From Notospermus geniculatus (taxonomy: Eukaryota; Nemertea; Pilidiophora; Heteronemertea; Lineidae), in the NCBI GenBank assembly GCA_002633025.1, contig NMRB01001563.1, positions 1 through 64,000 of the forward strand: a stretch of DNA of 64,000 nucleotides, written 5' to 3'. The number at the start of each line of letters is the position of its first letter. The stretch's first letter is position 1. Below the pieces are notes generated by a model, which was given only the letters and a program-made list of their open reading frames with translations, was not told the DNA's origin and did no database searches. Below, piece after piece: positions 1 through 9,421 of this stretch. Position numbers and translations under genes: made by a program.

Positions 1-147
1 TTGGAAAGTACTGGTATTACAGTGGCGTTTGTGATGTTCTAGGACCGCTAACAGGCGGCCTCTAACGGCAGAGTCTCTAGGAAGCCTCTAAGAACAGATT
101 CTGAGTGGCCTCACCCCAGAGCGTGTTTTTATTGCGGTCGTACTTAC

Positions 148-230
148 AGGTATGGCCTCTGTACGGAATCCTTCCCTTCCGTAGAACAAATTCATCTTTG
201 TTGTGAGGACAGCAAAGTTACCATCTTTTG
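148..230 (-). CDS. CATSPERD: CATSPERD exon 10
   Basis: Acceptor CTTTTCTTTCAG, donor CCT|GTAAGT, 83 nt. It encodes KDGNFAVLTTKMNLFYGREG, matching the LAVITREDNLYYG stretch of mammalian CATSPERD. It ends in phase 0; the next exon must lie left of this window. Confidence 0.8.
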
Positions 231-3200
231 CTGAAAGAAAAGAATGCTTTCAGGACTTCAGTTCATAGATTCAACCTCCGACACTAGATTTTAAAGGAGC
301 ATGGTATTGGATCTCTGATGCTTTATTTGACTGCCGACGTAGAGGGAGCCACCTAGCGGCAGCCAACATGAACTACAAAAATCGATAACAAAATGCACGT
401 AAAAATCAGGGCCATTCGCCAACAACGTATAGTTAGTCCCTTGGGTTGGAGAGTGGTGCGGTGGCGCTGGCTGTCGACAAAAAGTGGCAATACCATGCTC
501 CTTTAACTGCACATTTCTTCAAATAATGGGTCATATGAATAAAGACTAGTAAATGCTTTTACTTGAATTTCGCAATACAAATGCACTAGGCATTGTCGTA
601 CAAATCTGAAGTAAGAGCATTTGCTAGGCTTTATTCCTATGACCCATTAGTCCGCGACAATTTTACATGAAATGTGGGACTCACTTGAAATAACTTGTCT
701 GACACTTTCTCCTTGTTCGAAGAAATTTGAAGTATTTGACTTCTCATGGAGATTCAGATAAACCTTTGTAACGGTCTGACCTGAAAGAGGAATAAAACTA
801 GTGAGGTTCCGCAAATTTGACGAAACACAAAATACGAAATTTAAAGGAGCTGGACGTCCAAGTTGTAAACACTCACTCACTGGTTCTCTATCCACGCGAC
901 GCCTGCAGTGCTGCCACCTATGTCAGTGATGTGTACCGACGTGAATATCGTGAGTGAGTTGCATTGGACCGGGCACCAGTCTAACGATCACGGGGCGCTA
1001 CTGTTGCTGCCACCTTTACGAAGGAATAAAACTAGTTTGCCGACCATGTTTGTAAACAAACCAGCTTGTTTACAACTTCGGCGTCTACATTGTAACTCCT
1101 TTAACTTCACTTTCAGGACCTAATGATCAGAAGAGGACCCAGTTGATGGCACACATATCCCTGCTGCCAGTGCACGTATGTGACTGAGAGAGTCATGATG
1201 CATGTTGAATTTTTAGATTTCCACTTCGTATGTATTAGTGGAAATGAAAGATAAATTTCTAAGTTTAATATACACTGTAAATATATCGGTCTAACATTTT
1301 TAGATTTCCACTTCGTATGTATTAGTGGAAATGAAAAATAAATTTCTAAGTTTAATATACACTGTAAATCTATCGGTCTAACATCATACGCTGAAAGACG
1401 CTCTTGCAGCAGGCGATATTTGTGGTACCAATCATCTCCTGAAATACATTACGTCATGGAAATGAAGTCCAATATCAGTGGTGGATCCAAGGGGGGGGCG
1501 TGCCCAAGGAACCCCTGATAGTATCCGTTGGCCTTACCTCCGTTTGGGGTGAAGTACAACATTCGCTCATCCCAAATCAGCATTGATCCAAATTCTGACT
1601 TCATATGAACCATGTGTAATTCGTCTCCAGTGACTTTGAAAGGAATGCTAAACAATTTCGGCTTAACACGACTTGCGTATCCCAGACTTAAAACCCTGGC
1701 CTGAAAATAATGCAACCAGTGAATGAAAAAAGTATGGCAGCTCGGTGCTGAGTTAGTGCCAATCTGCCAGAGCTCTCCATCCCAAGCCCCCCCCTGGGAT
1801 TAAACATGCTTGACTAAAATTTACTCTGTCAGTCCATCTTGTCTTCCATTAGAGAGGATGCGCAGCTTTCCGACTCCAACTTCAACTACGAGAATGAATT
1901 GCAGTCCGCTGTAGACATCCTTGATAAAAACGATTTGATAGACGTTTGCAAATCGTAAAATGCCATAACTTTGTGGCAGAATAATTTTGACTCGTAATCG
2001 GAAGTGGGCATAAATCGCAAATATCGTAGTCGTCATAGTCGTGTCTCAAAGTCGTAACGACTAGGATTACGACTTCAATATTCATTATTTATCCGCACTT
2101 CCGATTTATTTTTAGGCCAATTTTTTCTGCCTTCAGTTTATGGTGTTTGACGAATTGAAAACGTCTATCACATCGTTTTTATCAAGGATGTCCATAGCGG
2201 ACTGCAATTCATTCTCGTAGTTGAAGTCGCAGTCGGAAAGCTGCGCAACCTCTCTATTATCCTTTTCAAAAACCAGTAGGAAGGATTCACTTTGATAAAT
2301 GTCTAGAAGTTTTCATCTTGTCCAAACAAGGCCATCGACTGCGTCTTAGATGGGCGTCAGGCCAGATAGACTGATGAGAATCAGATGGAAGTTTTTGGAC
2401 TGACACCAACTGAGAAGTTCACACAGAGACAAATCAGATACCAAGGAACCTCCCTTTTGTGCAGTTTTGGACACCAAAGTTCAGTCCAAAGAGAACTCTT
2501 TGGACTGAACTTTGGTGTCCAAAATAAACTGCACAAAAGGAAGGTTCCTTGGTATCTGATTTGTCTCTGTGTGAACTTGGGGGGGGGGGTAAAAATGAGT
2601 ATGAGTACTTTACTCATACTCATTTCGAAACCCCTTGTCAGGACACCTCAATGAGGAACCCGCAGAACTACGCCACGACGTGGCGCTGTCAGTGTAAGAC
2701 CCGGAAGTCCTATTTTCTAACAGTATTTCCATTTACTTCTTGCCCCAAAATAAACCACTCTCTTTGGTTCAATTTTGATTACCGGTAAACTACACTGTCC
2801 TGTTTCATGTTCAAAGTTCTCCATATATCACTGCTTTGTTTTGTCAGAAATGCCACAGGATGCCAATACTGACAACGTCTTTTGGGGAAATTTCCACGGA
2901 AAATTGTGTAGAAAAATGTACACATGCTTTGACGACGTGACGTCAACAGCGAAAAAAGTGACGTCAGTATGTCATTCGGGTCTTATACTGACTGTGCCAT
3001 CTGCAGTCATGCGGGTTCCCCATTGAGATATGTCCTGATAAGAAGGTTCAATACTGGTATCTGTAAGTCCCGAAAGTGTCCATACTACTAGAGAGCGGCT
3101 CCAGTGTACATTTTACAGTTACCGTACCTCATTTCCCTCTTTGACCAGAATCTTGATAGACTGGTAGGCAATAGTGACAACAGCTGCATGGATTCTGCCC

Positions 3201-6200
3201 TGAAATTCACATGAGATAAGGTGATTGTCCCTCCATAGGAGAGCGGAATGGACGTTCTTTTATAACAAGGCTTAGCAAAAAAATTCCGCGTTTCTGGTCA
3301 TTTGGAATTTACCGACCGACCCTCAAAATATTCTGACTGGCCAGGACACAACAATATTTTTTCTTCACAAAAATGCATCAAATCTATCAAGATCTCTTTT
3401 GATCTCTTTTGCAAATCTATCAAGATCTCTTTTGATCTCTTTTGCAAATCTATCAAGATCTCTTTTGCTCTCTAGGCCTTTAGTCATGGATGCCAGAGCA
3501 GCTTTTGAGGCTGCTCCTGGCTTCTAGATAACGTTTAGTATAATCCTTTTAGCTGCAATAAAATTATCTGTACCAAAAATGGAAAATAAAAAAATCCTGA
3601 CCGTCCGACCCTCGATTTTTGGAAATCGCCGACGACCAGTACACACAACTTATTTTGCTAGGCCCAAATGGCAATCAAAACAAATCTAATCTTTGACTTA
3701 CGGAAAAGTGGTTCGGCAGATGTTCTGGTGTAAACGTGTATCCACCATCTTTGGAAATGAACAGAGTGGACGTGTTGATATATCTGTTGTAAGCCACAAC
3801 GATTTTACTCAACTTCTCACACCACGGAAGGCTGAGGGGCTCACAGCAATGCAAGGCAGAGACATCAGTGATCTCTGCATCACTGAGCTCTCCTTCTGCA
3901 CGGATTCCTAAACAAAAGGAAAGATTTCAGTTGCTGTTACAAACCTCTAACGGCCAGCGAAACGAAAGCTAGAGGTGGATAGCAACCCTTCACGACTGAG
4001 AACCATCCTGATTCATGATTGGTTTATCAGGGGGGATCTACAATTTCGGAAAAGACGGGGCGCACTGTACTAGAAACATTGAAATCTGCAGTGAATGTAA
4101 AATGTTTTGCTCAAAATTTAAGAATTTCAGGGTCAATTTCAGGCCATGAAGTCTAAGGAGAGCTGTATTGTGAACAATAGAATTTCTATTGTTCACAATA
4201 CAGCTCTCCTTAGACTTCATGGCCTGCAATTTTACAGATTTGTTGACCGAAAGGGGAGGGCGTGTGCCTCCCTTGGATCCGTGCCTGTTTATAGTTGAGA
4301 TGTGGCAATGACTTGGGCTGATACTGAGGTACTTTAACATGTTTAAGCCCATTTCGAGAACGACTTGCTCTTGAAACAAGTGACTCACCTGCTGCATTCC
4401 TGAAGGTTTTCGTTACAATATTGTACAGGACAACTCTAACTCCAGCAACGAATACGGTGTTATTGTTCACAAGGACAGCACGCTGAACACGGTCCTTTAA
4501 AAATATAATTACAGCAGTTTGTATTGACATGGAATATGATATTTCTATTTCTCTGCCAAAAAAAACAGTTTGATGCCACTTTATGCAATCGTGCTCCACC
4601 ATAAAAGTTGCTTTACACCATCAAAGAAGAAGCAGAGCCAAATCATCAGAGCAAAATTTAGATTATTGAAAATATAGAGTTAAAGAGGCACTGTGTTCTT
4701 TCCCTATCCTATGCTAAACATACCCATGTTTAAAGGGAGACCTCTATTATTGCTTATTAACCTTGCCCATGTAGAGTATTTGCTATTAACTCTCGTTCCT
4801 TGGCTATCCACATATGTATTGTAATCATACATTCTCCATTAACACTGGTGCGAAAAGCAAAACTACTGTACTGGCGAATGATGCAATCACCGTTGGTGGC
4901 ACTGGCTATCAAAAAAAATGTCGTAGCTCTTTAGTACAGCAGGAGGAAAGGGTTAAAAAGTGGGCGTCGTCTTCTAGGCGGGTCACGGCAGGGCGGTTTA
5001 GGGCAGCAAGGGGTCTATTGGGTTAAGTGTTGATCACTATCACACTGATCTAGAGGTGATGGGGATTTTTGTCAAAAAGTGGGCGTGGTCTTCTAGGCGG
5101 CTCACAGCAGGGCGGTTTAGGGTGGCATAGGCTCTATTGGGTTAAATGTACAGGAGGAAAGGGTTAAAAAATTGGGCGTGGTCTTCTAGGCGGCTCACGG
5201 CAGGGCGGTTTAGGGTGGCATGGGCTCTATTAAATGTACAGCAGGAGGAAACCGGAGTGCAAGAGAGAGTTTCCCCTCACTGTCATATGTGGAATTGTCC
5301 GACTGAAAAGAGGGTTGATAAAGAAAGGGTCCAACAGGGGTTTGAAACCAAACCTCAGCAGTGACAGGTGCCAGTGCACGGACTCTGACAGTCCTAAGAT
5401 TATATATGGTGACTTACCACTTCAAAACGTTCTTGTTTTGAAATCATTTGGGTTTTGGCAGCTGTCTTGAAATTATCTTTGCTGATGTAAACTGTGTCGC
5501 TTCTGGAAGTGAATGTTTCAGAAAAGTGACGTGGGTGATTTCAAAGTTGGTGTTAACACGGTGTTTACAATGCATTAAAGTGTTCCATGTTAACACCAAC
5601 TTTGAAATTACCCATTAGTCATTTCATTGCAAAACAAAATAGAACAAGACTTGAGTTCCATCCTCTGACAGTTGGTGTGAACCCGGGGTGTGAACTTGCT
5701 TGAATTCATAGATCATGGACAGCTTACCCAACAAAAACAGACAAATCCCGGATGCAGTCATGGTGGAGCAGAATGGGAGAGGTAACATTTGTCATCAATG
5801 GTAGTTCCTGCATGCAGAGGATTGAAAAGAGGAAATTTAAAAAGACATGGTAGGCACAGAATATTAAAGTAGTTTTATGAATACAGCCCCTGATACATGT
5901 GTTTGCATATTTCTTTTTTCTTGAATTCAGATACATTGCAAAACTCCTATCAACATGCATCATATGGTAATATTTTGTCATAATAGCAATTAGCCTATGC
6001 AGGTCACTTGGGATTGCCAGTGCGGGCTGCTAAAAAAGTTGTGCTTCTACTTTAGTGAAAGCAATTTGTACAAGGAAGGATCAATCACTTAGGCTAGCAA
6101 TCTCATCGACTGGTGGTGAAACTGCTCATGATCTTATTCTTAGGGTAATGACAATTGTGAATTTGAGACTAGGCCTAGGCCTACGGAAGGCCTAGGCCTA

Positions 6201-7985
6201 GTCTCAAATTCACAATTGTCATAGCTGAGCATCCTACCGTCACATTTTGTTTAGCACTGATCCCTGCATCAGAAGGCACGCTCTCAATTTTCACATAATT
6301 TGTTGGAATTGGAATTGGACTTGGAGAGGTAACATTTGGCATCAATGGTAGTTCCTGCATGCAGCGGATTGAAAAGAGGAAATTAAAAAAGACATGGTAG
6401 GTACAGCATAAGTCGTTTTATGAATACAGGCCCTGATACATGTGTGTGTTTGCGTATTTCTTTTCTTGAATTCAGATACTTTAGTGAAAGCAAATTTGTA
6501 CAAGGAAGGATCAATCACTTAGGCTAGCAATCTCATTGACTGGTGGTGAAACGGCTCATGATCTTTAATTCTTAGGGTAGGCCTAGGCCTAGTCTCAAAT
6601 TCACAATTGTCATAGCTGAGCATCCTACCGTCACATTTTGTTCAGCACTGATCCCTGCATCAGAAGGCTCACTAAAAAAAAGATATTTGGTATTATCAAA
6701 ATACACATGTAATCAAAGTGAGACTTGTGGCTAGGCCTCTGGGCATGGACAAGTGAAGATGGTGGCCTCTAGGCCTAATTGTCTGATGGATGGCATGAGT
6801 GGTCATCATGGCAATCAAAATGACCAGATTTTTACTCTCACTCACGAAAAGATGAGTACCTCAACTTTTAAAGACAAGCCTTTATTCATGAAAACCGATG
6901 GTAATAAACTGAGATTTACATGATTTATTTTAGGGTCCCTCATCGATAAGAATTAAAGATGCCATCATCATCAGTCACACTGTGCTGTGGTGGTCAAGCT
7001 GTAGTGGCCTAGGCCTGAGAGACAAAAAGGACATGGGTGAGGCCGAGGTGGTAGGTTAGCCTAATGTAAGGCCTGATGGGGAATATAGGCCTAGGGCCTC
7101 CCAACCCCCCAGCTGGGGCCAGACTTTTTTTATTGGTCTGTTGGTTGGTTCACGGACCCTCCGCTGTAGAAAACAGAAGGTATAATGGGAAAAAAATAAA
7201 AGCACATTTTTTTCGATTTCTCTGTGCCCGCCGCTCAGAAATCTTGCAAAAATTGAAAAAAATTTAAAAAGTTTATTTTATTTTTTTCCCACCCTCCGCT
7301 CCAATTATCAATCATAATAACGAGGGCTACGTCATCAATCATACAAGAGGCCGGAAAACTTTATTTTCATATAGGGGCCTAAATATTTATTTTTTTATGA
7401 TCCTCCTCCCTACCCTGAAGCTGAAAGTGAAGATACAAATTTTTGAGAAGTGTGAAAGTAACTTTTTATTTATTTCGACCTCCTCTCCACATGACCTGAG
7501 CAAAAAATCCACGAACCAACCAATAAAAAAAGTCTGGCCTAGGCTCCGGGGTGGGCCTAAAAATGGTGAGAAATTGACATTTATGAAATTGATCAAAATC
7601 AAAATGGCCAAAAAACAAGGATGGGAACAAAAAGATCCAGTAATGTTAGGCCTAGGCCTACATTCTAATCTCATGCGATAATTGGTTTCAATAGCTATAA
7701 TGCATCTTTATACGTCATGAAGTAATACTAATAGAAGCGGACATTTTTAGAAGGAGACATTTTTTACTGTTACACCGACCACCAGGCTGGCAAGTGCAAG
7801 TGGGGTCTGGCAAATTTCCAAATCAGTTTTTGACTGCACCACGGACTAGATTTGCGACTAAATTTATGTTGGGATGGAACTAGAGACTTCTTTCATCATG
7901 TGTACCTTGAACATAAATTGTCCTGAAATTTACAGGCAGTAAAAACCACCAAAAGAAAGAAGAATTTAGCAGACAGCATTTTCAT
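148..7985 (-). CDS. CATSPERD: CATSPERD-like CatSper auxiliary subunit, first ten coding exons (gene continues past left edge)
   Basis: CatSper delta is a single-pass auxiliary subunit of the sperm flagellar calcium channel; its large extracellular part begins with a beta-propeller. Ten exons can be joined in order: 7906-7985, 6629-6671, 5728-5807, 5418-5502, 4389-4494, 3702-3907, 3128-3199, 1538-1700, 685-780, 148-230. All introns are GT..AG, every phase fits, and the sum is 1014 nt (338 codons) with no stop. Residues 1-18 are a signal peptide (basic start, FFFLLVVF core). Colinear matches recalled from mammalian CATSPERD include an LC pair after the signal peptide, a FVG-VYISKDNF stretch, a CC pair near 152 and a TLFISKDGG strand near 181. 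N-glycosylation sequons at N39, N48, N176 and N294 suit an extracellular domain. Mammalian CATSPERD is about 800 residues, so over half is missing, including the membrane segment. The paralogue CATSPERE is the main alternative. A second copy of exons 1-7 lies at 14793-21321. Confidence 0.82.
291..506. mobile_element. MITE with 19-bp perfect terminal inverted repeats
   Basis: The ends TTAAAGGAGCATGGTATTG at 291-309 and 488-506 are exact inverted copies. It sits in CATSPERD intron 9 (231-684); no ORF of note. Confidence 0.8.
685..780 (-). CDS. CATSPERD: CATSPERD exon 9
   Basis: Acceptor CTCTTTCAG, donor TCAA|GTGAGT, 96 nt. It encodes QTVTKVYLNLHEKSNTSNFF with sequon N294-T-S and joins exon 8 in phase 1. 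Confidence 0.76.
841..1104. mobile_element. MITE sharing the TTAAAGGAG terminus
   Basis: Imperfect inverted arms begin TTAAAGGAG at both ends and each carry AAGTTGTAAACA about 15-30 bp in. It probably belongs to the same family as 291-506. It lies in CATSPERD intron 8. Confidence 0.65.
1210..1383. repeat. Two-copy 87-bp tandem repeat
   Basis: Units 1210-1296 and 1297-1383 differ at only a few bases and begin TTTTTAGATTTCCACTTCG. Confidence 0.85.
1538..1700 (-). CDS. CATSPERD: CATSPERD exon 8
   Basis: Acceptor ATTATTTTCAG, donor GGAG|GTAAGG, 163 nt. It encodes 54 residues ending FGSMLIWDERMLYFTPNG. It lies just outside the duplicated block, so there is a single copy. Confidence 0.78.
1851..2255. 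mobile_element. Foldback element, family F1, copy 1 (block A)
   Basis: The outer arms AGAGAGGATGCGCAGC and GCTGCGCAACCTCTCT are inverted. Inside, each arm carries ATGTCCATAGCGGAC or a close variant. Further copies are at 13791-14184 and 59840-60240, with a single arm at 40710-40867. Confidence 0.8.
2415..2578. repeat. 164-bp near-perfect palindrome (block A)
   Basis: The arms AAGTTCACACAGAGAC and GTCTCTGTGTGAACTT fold back around CAAAGAGAACTCTTTG. The left arm lacks three bases present in the right. Confidence 0.85.
2634..3042. mobile_element. Foldback element, complete in block A only
   Basis: The left arm TCAGGACACCTCAATGAGG is mirrored near 3010-3040 (CCCATTGAGATATGTCCTGA). In block B the right arm is missing after position 14732 (A-only segment 2801-3067). 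It lies between CATSPERD exons 7 and 8. Confidence 0.65.
3128..3199 (-). CDS. CATSPERD: CATSPERD exon 7
   Basis: Acceptor GAATTTCAG, donor GAG|GTACGG, 72 nt in phase 0. It encodes GRIHAAVVTIAYQSIKILVK, which aligns with the propeller strand ending in MLVVDKG of mammalian CATSPERD. Confidence 0.78.
3379..3467. repeat. 33-bp minisatellite, 2.7 units (1.7 in block B)
   Basis: The unit begins CAAATCTATCAAGATCTC. Block B has one unit fewer at 15044-15099. It lies in CATSPERD intron 6. Confidence 0.85.
3702..3907 (-). CDS. CATSPERD: CATSPERD exon 6
   Basis: At 206 nt this is the longest exon here. Acceptor TTTTGTTTAG, donor TCC|GTAAGT. It encodes 68 residues containing the CC pair, VVAYNRYINTSTLF and SKDGGYTF, the strongest CATSPERD signature in the window. 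The opposite strand is also open over this span but shows no family resemblance. Confidence 0.85.
4030..4290. mobile_element. GGATCC-type MITE relic with nested palindrome (block A)
   Basis: In reverse orientation this matches the elements at 39157-39340 and 60516-60689 (CCAACAAATCTGTAAAAT and GATTTCAATGTTTCTAG segments). It is interrupted by the 87-bp palindrome at 4140-4226. The block B copy is at about 15680-15940. Confidence 0.65.
4140..4226. mobile_element. 87-bp palindromic insertion with CAATTT target duplication (block A)
   Basis: CAGGCCATGAAGTC..GACTTCATGGCCTG is a near-perfect hairpin bounded on both sides by CAATTT. The host element copies at 39157 and 60516 lack it, which defines it as an insertion. 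Confidence 0.75.
4389..4494 (-). CDS. CATSPERD: CATSPERD exon 5
   Basis: Acceptor TTTTTAAAG, donor GCAG|GTGAGT, 106 nt. It encodes a beta-propeller-like strand pair (NNNTVFVAGVRVVLYNI). The one spare base joins exon 6 in frame. Confidence 0.8.
4949..5240. repeat. About 92-bp minisatellite, 3 units (block A)
   Basis: Units contain GGGCGTGGTCTTCTAGGCGG and TTTAGGGTGGCATGGGCTC. Block B carries six units. It lies in CATSPERD intron 4. Confidence 0.85.
5418..5502 (-). CDS. CATSPERD: CATSPERD exon 4
   Basis: Acceptor CACTTCCAG, donor GTG|GTAAGT, 85 nt. It encodes SDTVYISKDNFKTAA, which aligns with the IFLTKDTF region of mammalian CATSPERD. The block B copy reads Arg instead of Thr71. Confidence 0.8.
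5533..5613. repeat. Palindromic element in CATSPERD intron 3 (block A)
   Basis: The arms GGGTGATTTCAAAGTTGG and CCAACTTTGAAATTACCC flank a central loop. In block B (17831-17904) part of the left arm is gone and the centre forms its own hairpin (GTTTACAATGC). Confidence 0.65.
5728..5807 (-). CDS. CATSPERD: CATSPERD exon 3
   Basis: Acceptor CTGCATGCAG, donor GG|GTAAGC, 80 nt. It encodes a segment with the sequon N48-V-T and ends in RDLSVFV, the first propeller strand by comparison with mammalian CATSPERD. A truncated relic with an intact acceptor lies at about 6325-6354. Confidence 0.75.
6149..6221. repeat. 73-bp palindrome with AGGCCTAGGCC centre (block A)
   Basis: TGACAATTGTGAATTTGAG and its exact complement flank an AGGCCTAGGCC core. 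Block B copy at 18438-18510. A half arm recurs at 6580-6612. Confidence 0.8.
6629..6671 (-). CDS. CATSPERD: CATSPERD exon 2
   Basis: A 43-nt exon (1 + 14 codons), acceptor TTTTTTTAG, donor ACG|GTAGGA (GTAAGG in the block B copy). It is the only piece found that bridges exon 1 (phase 2) and exon 3 (phase 0). It is short and has the weakest homology, so it is the least certain exon. A decayed copy without an acceptor lies at about 6238-6277. Confidence 0.6.
7906..7985 (-). CDS. CATSPERD: CATSPERD exon 1 (signal peptide)
   Basis: The exon encodes residues 1-26 plus two bases of codon 27. A hydrophobic FFFLLVVF core after MKMLSAK gives a clear signal peptide. Donor AAG|GTACA. The next Met (codon 3) is an alternative start. 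Confidence 0.72.
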
Positions 7986-8208
7986 TTCAAAGATGGCGCC
8001 TTACCTTCGTACATATTCGTGAGTTTCCGGAACAACTGATATTTCTGTACTTTCACAATAAATACATGAAAGTTTTAATACATATTACGCCAGTCTTTTG
8101 TTTTCCCTCTAAAGGTATACTTGGTGATCCTGTTAAATTGTTCAGATTGAAGTACGTGCTCGCAATATTTCGTGACTCACCGGAAATGACCGGTCGGCAC
8201 CGTTCAAA
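7986..8208. promoter_or_regulatory. Bidirectional promoter region between CATSPERD and AGFG1 (block A copy)
   Basis: These 223 bp separate the two divergent start codons, so both 5' UTRs and core promoters must overlap here. There is a YY1-type AAGATGGCG at 7990-7998, an ETS-like CCGGAAAT near 8180, and the AGFG1 start codon lies in a second YY1-like AAAATGGCGGCG. No TATA box is convincing. The spacing is identical in block B. Confidence 0.65.
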
Positions 8209-8372
8209 ATGGCGGCGAGTAAAAGAAAGCAAGATGAGAAACATCTCAAGATTTTACGTGAAATGGTGGCTTTACAGCACAATAAACACTGTTTCGATTG
8301 TCACCAACGTGGACCTACGTATGTCAATATGACAATAGGATCATTTGTGTGTACGTCATGTAGCGGAGTATT
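8209..8372 (+). CDS. AGFG1: AGFG1 exon 1, block A copy
   Basis: It encodes the first 54 residues plus two bases, ending at donor TT|GTAAGT. The encoded protein is identical to the block B copy at 21545-21708. It carries all four zinc ligands of the Arf-GAP finger (C28, C31, C48, C51). In the sequence as given, the B copy is nearer exon 2; A is either a second first exon or the other haplotype. Confidence 0.85.
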
Positions 8373-8809
8373 GTAAGTATGAGGGTTGTTTTACCGATGA
8401 CAGTGCTGACGTCTTGACATCTGCCACCCAGCATGCCCAGACTGTGCAGTAGTGTGTACATTTGTGTGTACATTAGGCCTATGTACTGCAGGACTACATC
8501 ACAGCTTGCCAAAAGCCATGCATCAGTAGTGCCGAAGTACTTCATCTGTTCATTCAGCTTGTTCAGTAGTTAAGTAATCACCATGATCACAATCGCGACT
8601 TTAGCTTTACTAGGCCTACCGTACGTACCGCTGCTGCGCTGGTTAGGCTAGCCCTAGCAGTTTTGCAGGCAGCCACAGTTAGCAGTAGTAGTCCACACAT
8701 TACATTATCAGATGATGGTTGATCTGATATTATTTCGTCCGTCCGTGCCATAGGGAGGCGTGGCAAATATTTTAATTATTATTCATCATTCAATTCATGT
8801 GTCATTTTT

Positions 8810-9421
8810 AGCTCACTGGGGTGAGCTATTACGATGGTGCAGCGTCCGTCGTCCGTCGTCGTCGTCGTCCGTCGTCCGGCGTGGTCCGTTAGCAGGGCAC
8901 GTTTCGTAACCGCTAGAGCTATTGATCTGAAACTTGGTACATATATACCCCTAGGTCAGATGACCCACGACACCAAGTTTCGGTCCGATTCGACTCTCAG
9001 TTTGGCCACCAGGTGGCGGAAACCAAAAACACAAAAAGTGCAATAACTCCTGAACTAATGACTAGATCATCTCCAAATTTTTATCATAGGTGTAGCTAAT
9101 AAGGATACATAACATATATAACGGGTTTTTGATTTGACCTACTTTTCAAGGTCACAGAGGTCAAAGTTNGTAACTCAGGAACGACTTGACCCAAAGCGCT
9201 CCAATGTGCTATGTGGTCCCCTGCAGATGACCTTTATGTGCATGTGAAGTTTCGGCCCGATCGGACATCCAATATGGCCGCCAGGTGGCATAACCCAAAA
9301 ATCATCAAAGTCTTTTCTGGGAATGACTTTACCCAGATTGCTCATAACTGATGTGTACCTCCCTCTGTCATTAGACTATTATGTCCAACCCAGTGAGCAC
9401 ATGGTCCATGGACCATTTCAT
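8810..9421. mobile_element. A-specific insertion with GTCCGTCGTC-rich head
   Basis: Absent from block B between 22108 and 22112. It begins GCTCACTGGGGTGAGC and ends near CCCAGTGAGC (inverted). It contains a GTCGTCCGTCGTCC run and an N at 9169. It lies in AGFG1 intron 1. Confidence 0.7.

Larger units (their letters stand above)
5775..6671. repeat. Tandem duplication carrying CATSPERD exons 3 and 2
   Basis: Sequence from GGTAACATTTGTCATCAATG (5781) recurs from 6327 with period about 546 bp. The second unit holds the good exon 2 and a truncated exon 3; the first holds the good exon 3 and an exon 2 relic. Block B has the same arrangement (18070-19073), with about 120 bp of the second unit that block A lacks. 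Confidence 0.7.

Noticed and set aside
3693-3911. Plus-strand open frame opposite CATSPERD exon 6
   Set aside because: It is the antisense shadow of the real exon; the minus strand has splice sites, correct phase and family similarity.
4210-4602. 130-codon minus-strand frame
   Set aside because: Only 4389-4494 of it is coding (CATSPERD exon 5); the rest is intron and MITE sequence read through.
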